Shown here: one piece after another, positions 1 to 11,038 of the stretch
Numbering within the stretch: position 1 is the first letter of the stretch
How the letters are laid out: each line of letters opens with the position of its first letter
Notes under the pieces: generated by a model
Told to the model about the DNA's origin: nothing
What the model saw: the letters and a program-made list of their open reading frames with translations, nothing else
Databases searched by the model: none
From: Desarmillaria ectypa
Taxonomy: Eukaryota > Basidiomycota > Agaricomycetes > Agaricales > Physalacriaceae
DNA length: 64,000 nucleotides
Assembly: GCA_030407005.1 (NCBI GenBank)
Contig: JAUDYN010000003.1
Location: 2,232,001-2,296,000 of the forward strand
Direction of reading: 5' to 3'
Position numbers and translations under genes: made by a program

Positions 1-1327
1 CATTTAGGGCGAGCCGGGGAGGTGAAGGATTATTGTTATTAGATATTGGTTGTGTAGTGATCACCGAGTGCAAGGATTGGAAGGGAACAGATGGCCATGT
101 CCCGGATGGCTGGATCGGACTTGCGATGGATGCTTCGCTATGGAAGCATACTGTTAGAGCGGAACTAAGGAAGGGTTCGATCAGTACACACGTTCGTAAC
201 GGTGGTTTTGCTTGGTCTTCTTGGAGCTCAAGTTGCAGTACCCGGGGGGAGAATTGTGCGAGATTCTGAACATTGTTTTGAGGATGTACAATGGACGAAA
301 CTTTTTGTTGACGTACTTTTTCAATTTCGTCCAATTTAGCCGTCAAAAGGTACTGACTCTCCTTCGTATCTGCTTCGAATGACTCGTCGAAGTCGAGCTC
401 GAGGTCATCATAAACACCTCCTTCGCGTTTTCCGCTGTTAGGCACGTTATCATCGTCTATTTCGGTATCATCGTCAGACTCGTCTTGATGTCGAAGATAG
501 GGTAAGCTAGTGCTGCTACTTGGTAGGCTAGAAGACGAGTCGGTCGCGTTCGTGTTTGAAGGTTCCAGTACTAGGCGTGGCGGAATGTTCTTTCTATGCA
601 TACTAGGCGCCAGTAGAAGAGTAATATCTTCCTCATCGTCAAGCTGCGATTCGGAATGAGGCGATTTGGGTAGAAATAATGGAACAGGTGAGTTTTTATT
701 CTCCACCCGTTTATTATGGTTTAAGTTTCTGCTCGTTATCCATGGATTAAACCACGACGCAGAACGGAGGTCGATATCGAACTCGACCTTTGCTATGATT
801 GGAATGGACGGAGAGGAAGAAGAGGTAGTAGATGGAGTGAACTGGTCTTGGTCTGTGCCGGGACTCGCGAGGGTGAGTACGGGCAATTTTTCAGGTGCAT
901 CTGGGGCAAACTCTGCCTTCCAGACGCGCGACCATAAGTGCTTCCAGATGTCATCGGAAATACGCGGACCGGGGCCGTCATTGTCATTGACGAGATACAG
1001 AATGACACCCGCAATTGACGGCAAGGCATATTCACGGGCAATGGCGGTGAGCTGCAGTTGTAATGTTGGATGCACTGGCAGCAACGTCCCCCGTCTAAAA
1101 TGGGTATGGTATCCAGAAGCGGAAGGTGGCGGCGGTGAACTGAGGCTGGTATTGAGATGGGGTAGATTGAGAGGGGGGACGACATGAATAAGGTACTTGC
1201 TCGTCGAGGGCGGCATCCTAGGCGATGATGACGAGGGAATGGGAGTCGAGACGCCGAGCGCATTGGCGATCTTAGCGAGCCGGTCGGGGGACAAGGGAGT
1301 CTTGGCCTCCGCCCACTTCCTGGACAT
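1..1327 (-). CDS. Serine-rich conserved hypothetical protein (C-terminus cut by window edge)
   Basis: I do not recognise a family. Translation from the ATG at 1327 stays open for about 440 codons to the window edge without needing an intron. The protein opens with a short segment (SRKWAEAKTPLSPDRLAKIA), then a compact hydrophobic region of about 120 residues containing YLIHVVPPLNLPH, LPVHPTLQLQLTAIAREY and SIAGVILYLV, which looks like a folded domain. A long Ser/Asp-rich low-complexity stretch follows, with acidic patches such as DDEED and DESDDDTEIDDD, suggesting a flexible nuclear or cytosolic linker. The longest ORF on this strand (793-1371) lies in another frame and is a compositional shadow. 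Only the N-terminal part is visible. Short introns inside the serine-rich part cannot be excluded. Confidence 0.6.
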   Translation of the reverse strand, partial: MSRKWAEAKTPLSPDRLAKIANALGVSTPIPSSSSPRMPPSTSKYLIHVVPPLNLPHLNTSLSSPPPPSASGYHTHFRRGTLLPVHPTLQLQLTAIAREYALPSIAGVILYLVNDNDGPGPRISDDIWKHLWSRVWKAEFAPDAPEKLPVLTLASPGTDQDQFTPSTTSSSSPSIPIIAKVEFDIDLRSASWFNPWITSRNLNHNKRVENKNSPVPLFLPKSPHSESQLDDEEDITLLLAPSMHRKNIPPRLVLEPSNTNATDSSSSLPSSSTSLPYLRHQDESDDDTEIDDDNVPNSGKREGGVYDDLELDFDESFEADTKESQYLLTAKLDEIEKVRQQKVSSIVHPQNNVQNLAQFSPRVLQLELQEDQAKPPLRTCVLIEPFLSSALTVCFHSEASIASPIQPSGTWPSVPFQSLHSVITTQPISNNNNPSPPRLALN

Positions 1328-1909
1328 AGGAAAGATACCGTGGGAACCCTTTGTTCTGTCTTCAGCTTCATGACATCACACCATCAAAAACTAAAATAGC
1401 ATCGTTAATTTATTTTTCGCGCCTCGCGCCTATCTAAATAGTTTATTATACATAACAGTGCCTTATCCCTACGCCGACAGTCGACACACTATACGAGATT
1501 TTTCCCTGGAGGAAATCATGTAGAGAACTACTTATGGTACCGGGACGTGGCGCTAGATGCCTTGTGCCACATATGGTAAATAATCACCATAGGAACTAAA
1601 TTATGCAGGAAAAAGGGGGCCCGTCCTACCTTGGCGTAGAATGTCATTCATGGCAAAATAAAGGGGGTATATTTGTAGCCGTACATACACAAAAAAGTTT
1701 TCCTTTCCAAGATGCAGACGAAAAATACATGCGTGAAAGCCCCGTCCACTGGTAGCAGTCTACGTAAAAAAACGAAAAACAAAGGACTAATGCCCAAACA
1801 GGCGAAATATGAGGTATAGTAGGGACCCTATGAAACGTACAGCGGACAGACCAGCGCTGAGTAGAATCCGCAGTTGAGTAAGCGAATTCTCACAGAAATC
1901 AAAGAAAAC
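1328..1909. other. Intergenic: promoter of the serine-rich gene and 3' UTR of chitin synthase
   Basis: About 580 bp between two minus-strand genes. It is A/T-richer than its flanks, with runs such as aaaaaacgaaaaacaaagg near 1767, and has no ORF of conviction on either strand. It should hold the chitin synthase terminator and the promoter of the gene ending in the window edge. No distinct regulatory element was recognised. Confidence 0.5.
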
Positions 1910-4900
1910 CTACAGCGCGATGAATAAGAACGTCAGATAGGGATTGAAAGCGGCATTGTTCTCGATCTCGACGTGCTCCGTAACCCAGTTCGTGAACACC
2001 GTCGAAGTGAACACAACAATCATGACCCTGGACGCAATTAGTGGTTAACCCTCTGTACAGAAGCATCGCTCACATGTTCGAGCCCACCCAAGCAAGCACG
2101 ACATTCGTTCTGCTGTTCCTATCGTGATCAGCTTGTTTCGTCGTAGCGTCTCGATGTTCTCTCTCGTCTTGCGGTATAACCTTCAACGAGTTCCTCGCCG
2201 CCATCCACAATTGATCAACATCCTCCCGAGCTGTAGGAATCTCCACTTCCATCATCTCCTTTCCACCTTCACCTTTCACTTTCTTTGCGCCACCAAGGTC
2301 CTTATGCGAGCCATCGTCACCTTTGGTACCCCAGGTGACATCGTGAAGGTTGCACATGGCGTACATCACTAGAGGGTAAAAGTAAGCATTGCAAACATAA
2401 GGAGGTAAAGCAAAGAGTCTTACTGAGGATGTTGACATCTAATAGGGAAGGGGAACTTCCATCAGCAAAGGGATACCAGAAGGGGACGTAACGTACAAGA
2501 CGGAAGGAGGAACATGTATTGAATGAAACTTGTGAACATGTGCCATGGCTCAAAGTGCATGAACGAGCTGATGAAATACAGTCCGTAAGTCGCCGCTAGG
2601 GATATAACAATATCTTGGAGAGCAGGCGTGTTTTTTACCAATCTACCACATCATTCAGTGGAATAAAACAGACAGCCTGCACGATAACATACTCTGGGAA
2701 GTCCTTCCAACCTTCGACGGTGTGCGGAACAGCAAGGTACACCGTCCAAGCAGCGCACCATACCGTGATGACATTACAAAGCCCGAAAAGCAAGATAGCC
2801 AATGTATATGTCCATTTGGAACCCTAGACACATTTTCAGGATGGGCCGACACCTGTAGTAAGATAGATACATACCTGTGGCCGATTACCCAGGGAACAAA
2901 CCAGAACCATGAATAGAAGAGCGATATACAACTTCAAGAAAACTTCAAACACAGTTTTACCGGCGTTGCCACCGAGGAAGTTGAACGCATCTGTCGAAGT
3001 GTCCGATGTTGCTGATGAGACCAACTACAAATGCGATCAGCGCAGATATCCGAAGAAAGCCAGAAAAAAACATACGAAGAAGAAAGCCAGGTAGAAATTA
3101 GCCAACGATGTCCAAGTAAAGACGAGTTGAACGGCGTTATAGATGAACTCCAGCTATCATGGGTTGATCAGGATTGATCCCAGAAGAGGCAAAGCTACTG
3201 ACAAGTAAGACAAACTTCCTGATGAAGTTCTGTCCAGATGTGAATATCCTCCAAAAGAACACTGTTGCATGAATCGAAGCAAACAATGAACCGTTCAGCC
3301 AACGCCGGCGCTGCGAGATGAACTCCGGAACCTGATACGAATAAATTCCATCAGTGGATCATTCAATTGAATTCCGCCTTCCGGACTGACAGTGGTGGGA
3401 ACATCAGTGGCTGCCTTTGCGCTCTTCACATACTTCAACCTGAAGAAATCATTTGGTAGGTCGGGTGCGCAATTGCGATCAACAAGTGACTTACGTCCAG
3501 CCTTCACGTTTCTTGGTGACGATCTCGAAACAAAGGATACGATCTTCGGCAAGATACATATTCCTTTCAAACAGACCGGCATTACTACCTCCGCCGTGCA
3601 TGGACTCGCCTTTGAAATACGAAGCGAGAGGACCCTTGCCATCGGGGCCGTTAAGGAGGGCCTTGTATCTGTATGCACTGAAGGCGCCAGGAAGGACGCT
3701 AATGTAGCCGAAAATGCTCTGTGGAAAGTGTATCAGAAATTTACACCGGGAGGATGATAGTGGGGTGAGGGTCGGACCTCAAGAGGCTTGTCTAGGATGT
3801 TGGACATTTTGTATTCAAAATTTTGAGAGGCTGCGAGAGGATTTGTCAGTAGAAGTGAACAAGCTCTTCCAGTATCTACGCATATCCTAACAGAGTATGA
3901 GCTACGGCGTTAACACAAACAGAACGGAAAAACTTACTCTCCGCAGGCTCCACCTACGTAGTCGTGTTTGTCAAAACACTTCCAGAGCTCATAGATGGAA
4001 GTCCCTGTCGGCTTCGTTCCGACATCCAGAAGCACACATACTGGAAAGAAAACGTGAGGTAAGACCCTCTCTGGAAGTCTTCTGGAAACACGCGTACCAT
4101 TGGGCTTGATGAGTGGTCCAAACGCATTGAAGAACCATCGATGACTATTGAGCTTTTTCTTATTTTTTTCCTTGAGGCAGAACAAGATCTGTACGGGACA
4201 AGGGCCTTGCGACACCTCACCAGTAGATGTAACAATAGCGCTTGTCGTGTACTCGAAGATGTGGGCGGTAACATCTTTGCCCGCGACCGAATCTTTTGCA
4301 ATACCTTCTTGATAGACGCCCATCTGTGCATTTTGAAACACGGATCAGTGAGGAATGAAAATTAATATGAATACGACTGACCAAGCTGAGCACTTGCAAT
4401 GTTCGCTTGTTGACCTTATTCCGACCGTCTGAAACAACGCAAACCACGACCTTTTTCCAGCCTTCAGGACCCCACATGCTTGACCTGCTGCGACCGCAAA
4501 GGTGTGCAATATTTTTGAGCACGCTGTGGCACAACGTGAGTTTCGCATTTCCGATTCCCGGAAATGACTTACGCATTCATAGTCTTCACAAACAGTACTT
4601 CATCCTCATTGTACATAGTCATCACAATAAAAAGCTCTGTGTGGCGGCCGTACAAATATGGTCGGAGAGAATAGCGCGATTTCATGAAATCATCGGGATC
4701 GCAGGTGGCGGCGGTATAGCGCATTTTGGTCATCTCCTCTTCGTGCTCCTTGCCTGAAGGAACAAGTCGAGTGGGGACGTCCATGTCGAGGACAAGATTG
4801 CCTTGGAAGAGCTCGACTTGTCGAACGGAACGCCGTTTGAGCATTTTCTCCTTAGCGATTGAATACCCAGCGCTGCTGGTCTGGTGATACATCCCAGGCC

Positions 4901-5180
4901 GATGCATTGGAGGATAGTTTTGCTGCTGCTGATAAGGCATGGGAGGTACTGGAGGAGGTGACATTTGGCTCATCTCGTAAGGATTCAGGTGGGCCTGTGA
5001 ACCGGCATGACTGCTCTGGAAGGATTTGGTAGACTTGCTATCCCAGTTGCTTTGAGTATCATATTCATTGTATCCCTGAACCGGAGGGTAGTCAACAACA
5101 CCAGTGTTGCTGTATTGGTTGTAACTGTTATAATCGTTTGTTTGCGAATAATAGGGATCCTGGCTTTGACGATAAGCCAT
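1910..5180 (-). CDS. Chitin synthase, division 1 (class I-III type)
   Basis: Transfers GlcNAc from UDP-GlcNAc onto growing chitin at the plasma membrane (GT2 family). Exon 1 (5180-4573) encodes a Tyr/Gln/Pro-rich N-tail of about 130 residues and then the CS1 start with [13 protein letters not shown] and [13 protein letters not shown]. Exon 2 (4523-4382) has NIAHLC and [14 protein letters not shown]; exon 3 (4323-4098) has CLKEKN and HRWFFNAFG. Later exons give [36 protein letters not shown], the catalytic [12 protein letters not shown] and the QRRRW motif in [11 protein letters not shown]. Transmembrane exons follow down to 1910, including [18 protein letters not shown] and a final exon ending [11 protein letters not shown]. 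About a dozen short introns are needed and no frame damage was found. Division 1 is certain; the choice between classes I, II and III is not. Confidence 0.93.
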
Positions 5181-6660
5181 TTTTCAAGCTGAAGCCAGAG
5201 AAAACACTGAATGTTAAAAGAAAGAGACGTAGCAGTGCAGAAGGGAATGGACGGCCAAGTGTTAGCCTGCAAGGAAAGTGAGGAAGGGCGGTGAGGCGGT
5301 GAGGCGGTGGCGTGCTAGTGATGAAGAAAAAACGAAAGATGCAACCAGATACCAAAGCAATAATTTCACAACCCCACGTGGCGTCTGCTATATACGATCG
5401 GATTTCAAACGTTTTAAAGTAAGTTGACATTGCAGAGATCAGCAGCATAGGTTTTCGACAAGAAAATTAAACTGTTCTGTTGGATGATTTAGCTACGAGA
5501 TGTCTGAATCTGCGTTACCGACATCTAAATTTCGAAATGATATTAATTAGATTTGAATTGTCAAGATCGTCCTCAGATCGAATTTGGAAAAACCGCTTTG
5601 GCGAGCAGCGCAAAACATGAAACTCCTCTTGGTTGAAGATGAAGCGTCCAGGCTTGAGCTCCAGGCAGATTGGCAGGTGGTCAATGATAGCTATTAACAG
5701 AACTCTGTTCAAGTATCGTACTCGTTGCTTCTTGACGTTCCGGACGAAGCATGGGGCTCGGAAGAAGGTGTCGATGGCTATGATGCTCGTTCTAGCAGAG
5801 ATATTGCGGCTAAAAGATCCCTTCCTCGGACATCGGAACATTTATCATATCCTGATATATCAGAGCTTGTACTGTGCGCTGATTTTCAGGCTCCTGGCCG
5901 CTTCCCAAAGTTTCCATCTTAGCCTCAGCGAAGACCATCACTCCACGTCAGCCCCAGATTGATTGTGATGACGTCGAGGCCTCCAGTTGCACGGACATGA
6001 TCCGACATAGTACATGAATAGTAGAACGCCGCAGCGACCTGGATGAGCCATATTGACAATGTACCAGGTAAGGAGCTCACGTGAAGATTCCGTGTATATC
6101 ATATCCGGTAAGCATGTCTCCATACCTGTAACGGGGACACAGACGTTATATTAGGTAGATCAAACTGGTGCCATGCTCATTGCGTACATTCGGGGCGCTA
6201 CATAGCTGCCTTGATTGAGCTGCTTGGAGAAGATTCCCCTGAAACGTTAGTGCGCAGCTATCAGAACCTATTGCGAGGTCCAGCATGGTCGAAACGGTGA
6301 ACCTGGACACGTTATGCCCCGTGGCATCTTACATCAGAACTTGCGCCATTTTTTACGGTGAGAAAATGGGTTCGCCGGGGTCAGGAAAAGGAACAAACGC
6401 CGGCTGCGGTCAATACCCAATACCGGTACAAATTTTAGTGGAGAAAAGTAAGAGAGTATCATTTGACCGTTCGAAGCTTCTCTGAGGAAATGAGAGAATT
6501 CAGTGAGCAGGACAATTACAGAGGTGCGTCCGAACTATCACAGAATGGAATGATGAGAAACCGACTCGGATAAAGGCTTCCACCATTCGGGGTTTTAATA
6601 TTTAAATCTCCGAAATATTAGCGAGAGGAGCGTGTGAGGCTGTACCCTCTTGTCCAACGT
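5181..6660. other. Intergenic region with no convincing gene
   Basis: Divergent spacer between chitin synthase (-) and casein kinase I (+). The first 300 bp should be the chitin synthase promoter and 5' leader. From about 5500 to 6200 several short overlapping ORFs occur on both strands (109 and 65 codons on plus, 108 and 61 on minus) but none matches a family I know. One minus-strand frame around 6080-5890 reads like a membrane segment (LSIWLIQVAAAFYYS) followed by serine-rich residues, broken by stops. This resembles the decayed end of a multi-pass fungal membrane protein, but the evidence is thin. Confidence 0.35.
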
Positions 6661-7055
6661 CTCCCCATCTCACGTCCTACATCACTCCCATTTTACGTTC
6701 TGTGATTCCGTTTTTTCATTTTATCTTTCTATCTGGTAAGTCGTCTTGCCGTATTTACTGTTCTGTTCTCGTCTTCTTCGTCCGGCAACAAGCCGTCGAA
6801 CCACCTTTGTCAGCCTCGTGGTCACCTCACCTCTTCCTCGCCCGATGAGGCAGGCATTACAGTCACACAGGTCGCATCGGCAGTATAAAGGGGCCAGGTG
6901 GCACAGTTAATCGACCATCTATTCATCTTTCATCCGCCGCTTTTACAGCTAGTGGCAATTCGTCATCCCTCCTCCATCTGCCTCCTTTCTTTCCTCTTTC
7001 AACAACCTTTACTCATTTCTCTCTCTCCTAGTGATTGTTTCCACTACATTTTACG
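6593..7055 (+). promoter_or_regulatory. Casein kinase I promoter and 5' leader, possible 5' UTR intron
   Basis: Two TATA-like sites are visible: aatatttaaatc near 6597 and agtataaagg near 6882. A GGTAAGT donor at 6736 could pair with the tctcctag acceptor ending at 7031, giving a 5' UTR intron of about 296 nt. If transcription instead starts below the second TATA-like site, no leader intron is needed. The last 130 bp before the ATG are strongly pyrimidine-rich, as is common upstream of highly expressed fungal genes. Confidence 0.4.
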
Positions 7056-8314
7056 ATGGCAGATTCAGGATCTCATAGACTTGACCTACGGGTCGGCGGG
7101 AAGTACAGGCTAGGCAAAAAGATCGGTTCAGGCTCATTTGGTGCGCTGCACCCTCCGACTCTCCTTCCGTCTGTCTTTCTGATGTCGTCTTTGCTTTAGG
7201 GGACATTTATCTTGGGATCAACATTATCTCGGGAGAGGAGGTTGCTATCAAGCTTGAGTCAGTCAAGGCCAAACATCCCCAGCTTGAATACGAATCCAAG
7301 GTGTACAAGACCCTTGCGGGCGGTGTCGGTGTCCCATTTGTCAGATGGTTTGGCACTGAATGCGACTATAATGCCATGGTCCTTGATCTTTTGGGCCCTT
7401 CCCTGGAAGATCTGTTTAACTTCTGCAACCGCAAGTTCAGCCTGAAGACCGTTCTTCTACTCGCTGATCAGCTGGTATATCCTCGTCTTTAACCCCCTAG
7501 TCATTTCGCTAACGTACCATCGCAGATATCGCGCATTGAATACATTCACTCGCGTAACTTCATTCACCGTGATATCAAGCCCGACAATTTCCTCATGGGA
7601 ATTGGCAAGCGGGGAAATCAGGTGAACGTCATCGATTTTGGTCTAGCCAAGAAGTTCAGAGACCCCAAAACCCATCTGCACATTCCCTACCGCGAGAATA
7701 AGAACTTGACGGGCACGGCCCGTTACACATCTATCAACACCCACTTGGGAGTAGAGCAGGCTCGTCGAGACGACCTGGAATCGCTCGCCTATGTCCTCAT
7801 GTACTTCCTTCGTGGCGCCCTTCCTTGGCAGGGTTTGAAGGCCGCCACCAAGAAGCAAAAGTACGACCGCATTATGGAGAAGAAGATGACCACGCCTACC
7901 GATTTATTGTGCCGCGGATTCCCTAACGAGTTCGGTATCTTCTTGAACTACACCCGTGCCCTCCGTTTTGACGATAAACCCGATTACTCTTACCTTCGCA
8001 AGCTATTCCGTGACCTCTTCGTCCGTGAAGGCTATCAGTACGATTACGTCTTTGACTGGAGCGTCCAGAGGGGCGCTCAGGACGACAATTCGGCTGGGAC
8101 GTCTAAGGCTGGTGCTGGACGAAGGAAAGTTGTTCAGGAAGAAGATGAACATCGTGCGAGCGACAGAATGTAAGTGACGATATCGTGCGGCGACGATCGA
8201 CTGAAACTTAGACTTGATTCTAGGCTGCGCTCCCACACCCGTCAGGCGCAGCAGTCTGGCGCGCCTGGAGCTGTTGGGCAACAGCGCCGCGGACGTGACG
8301 CCGAGCTTTGGTAA
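7056..8314 (+). CDS. Casein kinase I, delta/epsilon (Hrr25/Hhp1) type
   Basis: Serine/threonine kinase that in fungi acts in DNA repair, vesicle traffic, ribosome assembly and meiosis. Four exons (7056-7140, 7200-7474, 7526-8169, 8224-8314) join to a 364-residue protein. The catalytic domain starts almost at the N-terminus: glycine loop [12 protein letters not shown] with the catalytic lysine, [17 protein letters not shown], and the CK1-specific [12 protein letters not shown] with SIN in place of the usual APE. The C-terminal tail (about residue 300 on) is short, rich in Arg, Gln and Ser, ending GRDAELW, and lacks the Cys-Cys prenylation end of Yck-type kinases, which places it with nuclear/cytosolic Hrr25-like enzymes. 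Frame and all key residues are intact. Confidence 0.95.
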
Positions 8315-9389
8315 ATGAGCTCTCCATTGTCCTTCGGTGCTCTGGATCCCGGTGAGCTGAGCAGATTGGGGGCGGGGGGCAGGTGTATAAGTGTTTTGCT
8401 CAGGTGTCATATGGTCTGGTTTGGGGTTTCGGGTCGTCATTGAGTCAACTCATCGACGCTCGTGTTGAGGTTGCCTCGAGGAGCGTAGGCAGGCGGACAT
8501 TATTATCGGTCGGGGTACGTCCGGTTACACAAGTCACTGAACATGTGGCTTCCATTCATTCATCCATCCGCCGCCATCGTCTCCGTTCGTCATTGTTCGT
8601 GTTCCGCACAAGCTATGGCGGGTTCAATAAAGACATGCGGCCATTATTCAATACTACCTCAACCATTCAACCAAGCGTGCAAGGTGCTTTCCCCATTACT
8701 TCCAACACGGACGCTGTTTTCTTTTCAAGTCGGTCGGGCTGTCGCTTCTATAGCGAAAGGCCTGGCTGGCTGCTTTTTTCCCTTTTTATTCTGTACATAC
8801 AGTTGCCTCCTCCATCGCCACTTTGCGCCCGTACTGGATTTTTACGTCTCGTATAAACACCCATCATGTGCTATCATCACCATTCCTGTATCCATTCATA
8901 TGATACGTACACATTCTTTTCACTCCGCTTTTCTTCTTTGGTTGCTGTTGTGTCTTTTTTTTTTTTTTAGTATTTCGGCATCCTTGGCATTTGTTGTCCT
9001 CTTATCCCCACCTCTCCGATTCTGCGCAGGATCACCGGGAGGGCGAGCGGAGAGAGAGGGCACCGCGTCTGTGTTGATGGGAGACCATGGGCAAAGAATC
9101 ATCCATTAGTCGCAGCAACAGGCGAACACAGGTAGCATCTTCGCTGTTGTAGCAGTCATCCTTTATTCCCATTCATCCTGGCGCAAAGGTCGTGTCGATT
9201 ATATATTGGACGATTGTCCTTGTGCTGATACATAGAGATATACGTAACGAATGCATTCATGTCTTTGAGTATCGGGTGATCAGCTTCATTAGGCATCGAT
9301 GACGATGTGTAATGTCCAGAAAAATTCCTGATGGTATACAACTACATGTAAGGTTACTACAACACAATAAACATTAACTGATATAACAC
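8315..9389. other. Convergent 3' region between casein kinase I and the 9.4-10.9 kb gene
   Basis: About 1.1 kb between two 3' ends. Two overlapping plus-strand ORFs of 157 and 188 codons occur, but their products are Ser/Leu/Phe-rich with no motif, and the DNA is pyrimidine-rich with a 14-T run at 8955-8968. I read this as 3' UTR plus spacer. An ttcaataaag polyadenylation-like signal lies near 8626. A short unspliced non-coding RNA cannot be excluded. Confidence 0.5.
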
Positions 9390-10930
9390 CTACGAAGACG
9401 ACTCCGTCTTCGTATCGGGTACAGGTACTCCTTCGTTTCCCATGGCCAAAAGAGCGTCCAAATTCACCCCTGGGTCTTGATCGTTGGCAAAGAAGCCATA
9501 ATCAAGGTTCTCCATACTGAACTGACCTTCTGGCATGCCACTAGACGTCGTTATTTCATTACCACTCTCGAGCTGCGATCCAGTAAGACTTGCCAGAAAC
9601 GTACCCGGTGAGGGTGCGGTTTGACCGGCACTATCACCCGATGGTATCTCCAAGCTGCTGGATTGCCCATTCTCCGGTTTTGAGCTTAGAGAAGAGAAGA
9701 ATTCTTCTTCAGTGGCGCCTCCGTTCGCAGCGAACGAGTTCAGGAAATGCTGTTCTTCCTGTTTGACACTTTCAGCTGCGAGCTCAGAGTTTGCAACTGT
9801 AGGCGAGAAAAGGCTGTCGACTGCATCATTGGAGCTGCTGTCGCCGAATAGATCGCTCATGTCCACCTCCATATCACCTAGGTCGAGCTCAATGGGCTTA
9901 TCTGCTGAGCTACCAACGGCACTATCCATATTCACGCTCACATTGCGTTCTGAAGGTTCCATGGTCAAGTCGATGGTGTTGTTTGCCGACTCTTGGTTGG
10001 GAGGTGCAGGTGGGATGTCAGAGGTGAACGCAGCCATCAGCTCGACGGGATAGTCATGTGGTCGCGCGGACCTGGGTGCGAGGGTAACAGGAGAATGAAG
10101 GCCATTGGAGAGAAAAGCCGCTTCTTCTGCGGACATGCGAAGAGACGAGGAGGATAGGTCAAGTTTAAGTGGGAACGCGGGCCGTTGTAGCGACGAGATA
10201 GATATGGCAGAAGGTCGGCGTCCTTGCATCATTGACGACGTCAGTGGCGAACTTGATGGCGTCGCAGAAGGCAAAGTAGAATCTGCGTCAGGTGGCGGCA
10301 TTGGGAGAGTTAGTCGACTGGATGAAGGGGATAATGTCGGCTCCTGTAAATGTGTTTGGCTAGCTAAAGCTGCCTCTTCGACTTCCTTTATACGCTGTTC
10401 CTCACGTCGGAGATCTCTTTCAAGGACAGCAATTGCTCGAAGCTAATGGCGCAGTTTCAGTTTGGAGCCAATAGTAATAAGCCGAATGTGACTTTCCAAG
10501 TGAGATTCCATAGAATCGCAAAGTTGATCGTAATTCTCGATTTCCCGGCCTAATGACGCGGATAGAGAACGCGGCGGATAAGGCGTATACTTCCGAATTC
10601 CACTAAGTAGACGTGTCAATCGAGCTTGAAGGAAGAGAGCGCGGCGACTTACAGTTTGCGAGTATCAGCATAAAAAGCATATAGTTGTCCCGTCTTTACC
10701 ATGGCATTCTATTTATTAAACTTAACCGAAAGGATAACAACAATCAGGCGAATTAAGCTCACCCTGAAGCAACTCTTCAGACCTTCCATCTCTTGCTCCA
10801 GTATGCGCTTGGGAACAACTGGATCTGGAGGCGGCGGCATTGATTTGAGATCCTTGTCGGTATGCGTAAGCAAAGGACCATCTCTGGACGACGTAGACGC
10901 CTTACGGCCTCCGCGAGGTTTCGGGGCCAT
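9390..10930 (-). CDS. Unrecognised coiled-coil plus acidic-tail protein, probably nuclear
   Basis: I do not recognise it with confidence. The N-terminus is basic (APKPRGGRKAST), followed by HTDKDLKSMPPPPDPVVP and ILEQEMEGLK. Short exons then give VKTGQLYAFYADTRK, KYTPYPPRSLSASLG and EIENYDQLCDSMESHL. A coiled coil follows (AVLERDLRREEQRIKEVEEA), and from about 10350 to 9390 a long Ser/Pro-rich low-complexity tail with acidic-hydrophobic patches DLGDMEVDMSDLFGD and NLDALLAMG that look like activation segments. An N-terminal helical part with an acidic tail is reminiscent of tail-module Mediator subunits such as Med2, but this is a guess from architecture only. It shares a 108-bp divergent promoter with the COPI gamma gene. 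Confidence 0.65.
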
Positions 10931-11038
10931 CCTAATTTATGATAGAGGGAGGTAAGGGCGCAGGCAAACAGAGACATACCAAACCCTCCGACACGTCCAC
11001 TTTTTGGACACCGCCGGGTTCATCATACTGCGACCGAC
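10931..11038. promoter_or_regulatory. Compact bidirectional promoter (unknown coiled-coil gene / COPI gamma)
   Basis: Only 108 bp separate two opposed ATG codons at 10930 (-) and 11039 (+), so both core promoters and 5' leaders must overlap here. The sequence is GC-rich around ccgacacgtcc and ccgccgggttc and has no TATA-like element. Both genes look constitutive. Confidence 0.6.

Noticed and set aside
793..1371. Long minus-strand ORF of 192 codons
   Set aside because: Its product is Pro/Arg/Ser-rich with no domain, and another minus frame over the same bases stays open for about 440 codons with more protein-like content.
8383..9109. Two overlapping plus ORFs after casein kinase I
   Set aside because: Composition follows the pyrimidine-rich DNA, no motif, no splice support; best read as 3' UTR and spacer.
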